Assembly: GCA_902826865.1 (NCBI GenBank)
Contig: CADEGN010000022.1
Span: forward strand, 1 to 46,242
Source: an uncultured Myxococcales bacterium
GTDB taxonomy: Bacteria; Myxococcota_A; Polyangia; Nannocystales; Nannocystaceae
Direction: 5' to 3'
DNA length: 46,242 nt
A program made the position numbers and the translations under genes. Under the pieces are notes generated by a model. That model was not told the origin of the DNA, did not search any database, and was given only the letters and a program-made list of their open reading frames with translations. This document shows, in pieces, positions 43,120 to 46,242 of the stretch. Within the stretch, counting starts at the first letter, position 1. Each line of letters opens with the position of its first letter.

Positions 43120-44001
43120 CTAACCACCGCGGGGGAACGTGCTCGCGAGCAACAAGGCCATCAAAAGATTCGCCGCGGCGTGGAACAACGCAGGCGCCCA
43201 CAGGCTGCCGCTGCGTCGCCACAGCCACGAGAACGCCAACGCCGGGAAAAACGTCGCCAACCTAGCCAGCTCCGCCATGCCCACGAGGTGCCCAACGGCG
43301 AACACGAAACTCGCGATGACCGCAGCCATTCCGAGTGGGGCACCGAGGACGCGTCGCGTCGGTCGCCATCGCTCCTCGCAGGCGCTCATCAGGAATCCAC
43401 GGTGGAAGACCTCTTCCGGCAATGCGATCGCGAACACCTCGACCGCCGCGGCGACGGCGATCCCGAGCCCGCCCCAACGCGTCCACTCTTCGGGAAATCG
43501 CAGCGCGCCGGGGAAAAAGCCGCCCTCGTGCGGAACGCATAGGCGTTCGAGGTAGCGCGAAAGCCCGCCCTCGGCCGGGGTCAGCCCTTCGATCCACAAC
43601 ACCGGTGCCAACACCCCGAGGTGCCCGTGGCATACGTCGGCATAAAACCACCAGAAGACAAACACGAACGGAGGAAACACCGCCAGGGCGAGCACGGCAG
43701 CCCACCGCGCGCCGCGCCAGGACCAGCGAGGGATCACGCCATCGGGCCCGACCTGCCACGTTCGCGCGCGCTCGGGATCCCCGCGCATGACGTATCCCGG
43801 CAGCAAATAGAACGACGCCACCAGCGCCAGGTAGCGCAGCTCCCCGGGAACCCCGACGAGTCCGATGAGCGCGTAACCGCCATAGACGGCCGCGGTCGCC
43901 ACGAGCGCACGGGCGGCCAGCTCGGGGCGCGGCGGCAGGGATCGCACGGCGACCGCGTCCGTCGGGCTCGGCAGGGGGTCGGCCACTTCATCGCGCATCA
44001 T
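43120..44001 (-). CDS. CPBP-family glutamic intramembrane protease
   Basis: A 293-residue membrane protein with about eight hydrophobic segments. The CPBP (CAAX protease and related) active-site motifs are complete: EEVFHRGFL with Glu196, Glu197 and Arg201; FVFAVGH with His238; and HAAANLL with His274 and Asn278. Such proteases cleave inside the membrane, and some CPBP proteins have been proposed as myxosortases that process MYXO-CTERM tails. There is one MYXO-CTERM protein in this window, at 31464-33329, but the link is inference. It is divergent from the gene at 44074. Confidence 0.92.
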   Translation of the reverse strand: MMRDEVADPLPSPTDAVAVRSLPPRPELAARALVATAAVYGGYALIGLVGVPGELRYLALVASFYLLPGYVMRGDPERARTWQVGPDGVIPRWSWRGARWAAVLALAVFPPFVFVFWWFYADVCHGHLGVLAPVLWIEGLTPAEGGLSRYLERLCVPHEGGFFPGALRFPEEWTRWGGLGIAVAAAVEVFAIALPEEVFHRGFLMSACEERWRPTRRVLGAPLGMAAVIASFVFAVGHLVGMAELARLATFFPALAFSWLWRRSGSLWAPALFHAAANLLMALLLASTFPRGG

Positions 44002-44073
44002 AGCCTGACCACGCGCGCGGACCGACCTCTGCGCGTGTCACATCGGCTGTCGATGCGTGTCCACCCCTGGGCC

Positions 44074-44829
44074 ATGTGCATCTTCACTGGCGAGGTTTCC
44101 CACGTCGGGCAGACGCGCTTGTTCGCGCGCAGCGACGGCGAGCACGCGCTCCTTGCCTGCGCCATGCGCGTGGCTCCGCTCGCCCCGCTCGCGATGGTGC
44201 TCCCGCTTCCCGTGCCGCCCGGTACACCGGCGAGTTCGGTGCTGTGGCTGGACCTTTCGATCTACCCCGGGATCTTCGCCGATTTGGAGGCCGCGTTCCC
44301 GCACTTCCGATTCGGGCGCGGGCCGAGCCTGGAGATCGTACCCACGCCCGCGCCGCTACCGGTCGACCAGATCGGTGGCTTCATCGCGAGCTTCGTGCCA
44401 ACCCACGCCGACTTCGTTCGGCTCGACCCCGAGTTCCGCATCGGTGAAGGGTTGTGGCAAGCACTTCGGCCGCGTTACGCCGACTGGTCGTTCGCCGTGA
44501 TCCAGCTCGCCGCTAGCCCGCGCCGCACCGTGGCCGTCCCGCCGTTTTGCCTGCGGTTCCCCCGGCGCGATCGCAACGAGCTGTTCTTCCCAACCGTGCA
44601 CGTGCATAACGGCGAGCGTCCGGTCCAAGCCGACTTCGATCACGTGCTGTACTTGCAGACCGAAGATCCCGACGACGAAGACGAGCGGATGGTGCTAGGC
44701 GCATGGGACAGCGCCGCCACCGACACCGTCGATCTGCGCCGCGCCGGCGGACTTGTGCGCCGTGGTCGTTTGTGGCGCCAGGAGGTCGCCGGCCTGCACC
44801 CCAACGAAGACGTCCGCGTCCGCTTCTAG
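44074..44829 (+). CDS. Conserved hypothetical protein beginning Met-Cys
   Basis: A 251-residue protein. From the ATG at 44074 it begins MCIFTGEVSHVGQTRLFAR; the ATG at 44053 gives seven more residues. The start with Met-Cys and the following strand pattern (HALLACAMRVAPLAPLAMVLPLPVPPG) mark a conserved bacterial family that I cannot name. Later features are VPTHADFVRLDPEFRIGEGLW, DWSFAVIQLAASPRRTVAVPPFCLRFPRRD, LFFPTVHVHNGERP and FDHVLYLQTEDP. There is no signal or membrane segment, so the protein is probably cytosolic. The Cys after Met might be functional after Met removal, but that is speculation. Confidence 0.75.
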   Translation: MCIFTGEVSHVGQTRLFARSDGEHALLACAMRVAPLAPLAMVLPLPVPPGTPASSVLWLDLSIYPGIFADLEAAFPHFRFGRGPSLEIVPTPAPLPVDQIGGFIASFVPTHADFVRLDPEFRIGEGLWQALRPRYADWSFAVIQLAASPRRTVAVPPFCLRFPRRDRNELFFPTVHVHNGERPVQADFDHVLYLQTEDPDDEDERMVLGAWDSAATDTVDLRRAGGLVRRGRLWRQEVAGLHPNEDVRVRF

Positions 44830-44842
44830 CAACGCCGGGGTT

Positions 44843-45256
44843 CTAGCGCATGTCCATCGCGAGTTTGCCGAGTCGACGGCGCAGGCTCTCTAGCGTCTCG
44901 CCGAGTTGGTCGAGGTGATCGAGAACCTCCAGGTCGCGGGCAAGCTCGGCGATTTGCTCCCGACGCAGGTCGGGCTCGCCGAGGGTCCGCATCGTCTTGG
45001 AGAGGAACGCCTCGATGCGGGTCATGGCCAAGGCCGTCTGCCGCAGGTCGTCGTCGACGAACAGGATGAGGTTCTCGATGTCGCGCACCCGCCGCAGGGC
45101 GCCCTCGGGCACCTTGCTCGGCCGCACGCCGCGATCCATGAGGAGGTCACGGGCGCGCCGTCGCGCCCCGCTGTCCCGCCGGTCCACGGCGTTCGTCGGC
45201 TCGGCCGGCTCGGCGGCTACCTCGCCACACCCAGGGATCTCCGCAGCGGTGTCCAT
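44843..45256 (-). CDS. Small coiled-coil hypothetical protein
   Basis: A 137-residue protein, Arg/Leu/Glu-rich, with a helical body: ALRRVRDIENLILFVDDDLRQTALAMTRIEAFL and then RREQIAELARDLEVLDHLDQLGETLESLRRRLGKLAM, typical of a coiled coil. There is no signal peptide. It is divergent from dnaG, separated by 138 bases. Function unknown. Confidence 0.7.
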   Translation of the reverse strand: MDTAAEIPGCGEVAAEPAEPTNAVDRRDSGARRRARDLLMDRGVRPSKVPEGALRRVRDIENLILFVDDDLRQTALAMTRIEAFLSKTMRTLGEPDLRREQIAELARDLEVLDHLDQLGETLESLRRRLGKLAMDMR

Positions 45257-45394
45257 TCAACTTCCGGCGGTGCCATGAAACACGCTCGGCAGGCAAGTTC
45301 CCGACGAGAGTTGCCTTGCGTCCACGACGATCGTAGGGATCCTTACTTCGAAACCTGCTCGGCCGCCCTCCACCACCCCGCGGCCGCGCCGCCC

Positions 45395-46242
45395 ATGGCC
45401 GCGATCCCCGACGACAAAGTCCAGGAGGTCCGTGACCGGGTCGACATCGTCGACCTGATCGGTCGCTACGTGGAGTTGCGCCGCGCCGGCAAGAACTACA
45501 AGGGACGCTGCCCCTTCCACGCCGAGAAGACCCCGAGCTTCAACGTGAACCCGGTTCGCAAGGGCTACAAGTGCTTCGGATGTGGGGCGGGTGGCGACGC
45601 GATCCGTTTCATCATGGAGATCGAGGGCAAGGGCTTCGTCGAGGCCCTGCGCAAGTTGGCGGACCTCTACAACGTGACCCTGCCCGCCGATGGGGGCGAC
45701 GCACGTCGGGCGCAGGTCGCCAGCGAGCGCGATCTCGCCTATTCGCTCACCGGCCTGGCCACCGAACTGTGGCAGCACGTGCTGACCACGTCCGACGAGG
45801 GCAAGGCGGGACGCGTCTACCTCACCGCGCGTGGGCTCGAGGGCGACGTCGTCGCGGAGTTTCGCCTCGGCTACGCGCCAGCGCCCACGGAGGCCGGGTG
45901 GGACCGGCTCGCGCGCGCGATTGAGGCCCGTGGCATGTCCCTGGAAATCGCCGAGAAGCTCGGCCTCGTCGGCCGCAGCGAGCGCGCCGGGACCTGGTAC
46001 GACCGCTTTCGGGGCCGCCTCATCTTCCCGGTCGTGGCCCCCGGTGGCGAGGTCATCTCCTTCAGCGGTCGCGTCGTACCGCCCCACGACGATCCAAGCG
46101 GGGACACCACGGTCCCCAAGTACCTCAACTCCCCCGAGTCGCTCCTGTACACCAAGGGCAAGAGCCTGTTCGGCCTTGCGCAGGCCCGGATGGCCCTGCA
46201 AGCCACCCGAAGGTCGATCCTCGTCGAAGGGAACCTCGATGT
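45395..46242 (+). CDS. dnaG: DNA primase, 5' part (runs off the window)
   Basis: The first 282 codons of DNA primase, which makes RNA primers for replication. The CHC2 zinc-binding domain lies at 39-63 (CPFHAEKTPSF with Cys39 and His42; CFGCG with Cys60 and Cys63). The primase N-terminal fold follows with SERDLAYSLTGLA, TARGLEGDVVAEFRLGYA, YDRFRGRLIFPV and ISFSGRVVP, and the frame is open to the window end inside the start of the TOPRIM domain (ILVEGNLDV). The ATG at 45395 gives MAAIPDDKVQEVRDRVDIVDL, the normal start. The TOPRIM sequence EGNLDV is a variant of the common EGYMDV. Confidence 0.97.
   Translation, partial: MAAIPDDKVQEVRDRVDIVDLIGRYVELRRAGKNYKGRCPFHAEKTPSFNVNPVRKGYKCFGCGAGGDAIRFIMEIEGKGFVEALRKLADLYNVTLPADGGDARRAQVASERDLAYSLTGLATELWQHVLTTSDEGKAGRVYLTARGLEGDVVAEFRLGYAPAPTEAGWDRLARAIEARGMSLEIAEKLGLVGRSERAGTWYDRFRGRLIFPVVAPGGEVISFSGRVVPPHDDPSGDTTVPKYLNSPESLLYTKGKSLFGLAQARMALQATRRSILVEGNLD

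Noticed and set aside
45301..45340. A -35/-10-like pair ahead of dnaG (TTGCCT, then TAGGGA 17 bases later)
   Set aside because: The -10 half matches the consensus poorly, so I do not call a promoter.
1..46242. CRISPR arrays, tRNA or rRNA genes and insertion sequences
   Set aside because: No regularly spaced direct repeats, no cloverleaf with T-loop core, no transposase and no terminal inverted repeats were seen anywhere in the window.

Overview
The window is high-GC DNA from a Gram-negative bacterium. It most likely comes from the Myxococcota, and the Nannocystaceae are my best guess. Three things support this: many lipoproteins whose lipobox is followed by a long Ser/Thr/Gly/Ala-rich tether, a secreted esterase ending in a MYXO-CTERM-type sorting tail (Gly-Cys-Gly-Cys, hydrophobic helix, Arg-rich end), and an AgmX/PglI-type C-terminal domain. 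The taxonomic call is inferred from protein style; there is no rRNA gene to confirm it. I saw no rRNA, tRNA, CRISPR array, insertion sequence or prophage.

Layout. 1-6.3 kb: a broken glycosyltransferase fragment, a CoA-binding protein, a CrtA-like protein, a hypothetical protein, then an ECF-type sigma factor with a membrane anchor and C-terminal extension, upstream of a lipoprotein that carries what looks like the same C-terminal domain. 6.9-14.5 kb: surface lipoproteins (two of them propeller-like), a large EF-hand membrane protein, and an AraC regulator/SRPBCC pair. 14.5-18.3 kb: glycogen synthesis, with glgC and glgA divergent and an EamA permease overlapping the end of glgA. 18.3-23.8 kb: an ABC-2 exporter operon divergent from a DUF4159 gene and a VWA/amidotransferase-like membrane protein. 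23.8-38.2 kb: a DUF2993 protein, a zinc metallopeptidase, a GNAT acetyltransferase, a 994-residue propeller lipoprotein, further tethered lipoproteins, the MYXO-CTERM esterase, a metzincin-type protease behind metF, and a VWA lipoprotein. 38.2-46.2 kb: nadC-birA, a three-gene envelope operon with a trypsin-like protease, a HAD phosphatase, a CPBP intramembrane protease, a conserved hypothetical gene, and the 5' part of dnaG.

Housekeeping genes (glgC, glgA, metF, nadC, birA, dnaG) are mixed with envelope and secreted proteins. Several neighbours overlap by four bases (ATGA or GTGA), which points to translational coupling: glgA-eamA, the ABC exporter trio, DUF4159-VWA, nadC-birA, and the 40 kb membrane protein-protease pair. 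The most unusual signal is the sigma factor pair: the sigma factor's extracytoplasmic part and its neighbour lipoprotein each have two cysteines exactly 45 residues apart, with a matching E-A-L-R-x-C motif at the second cysteine.
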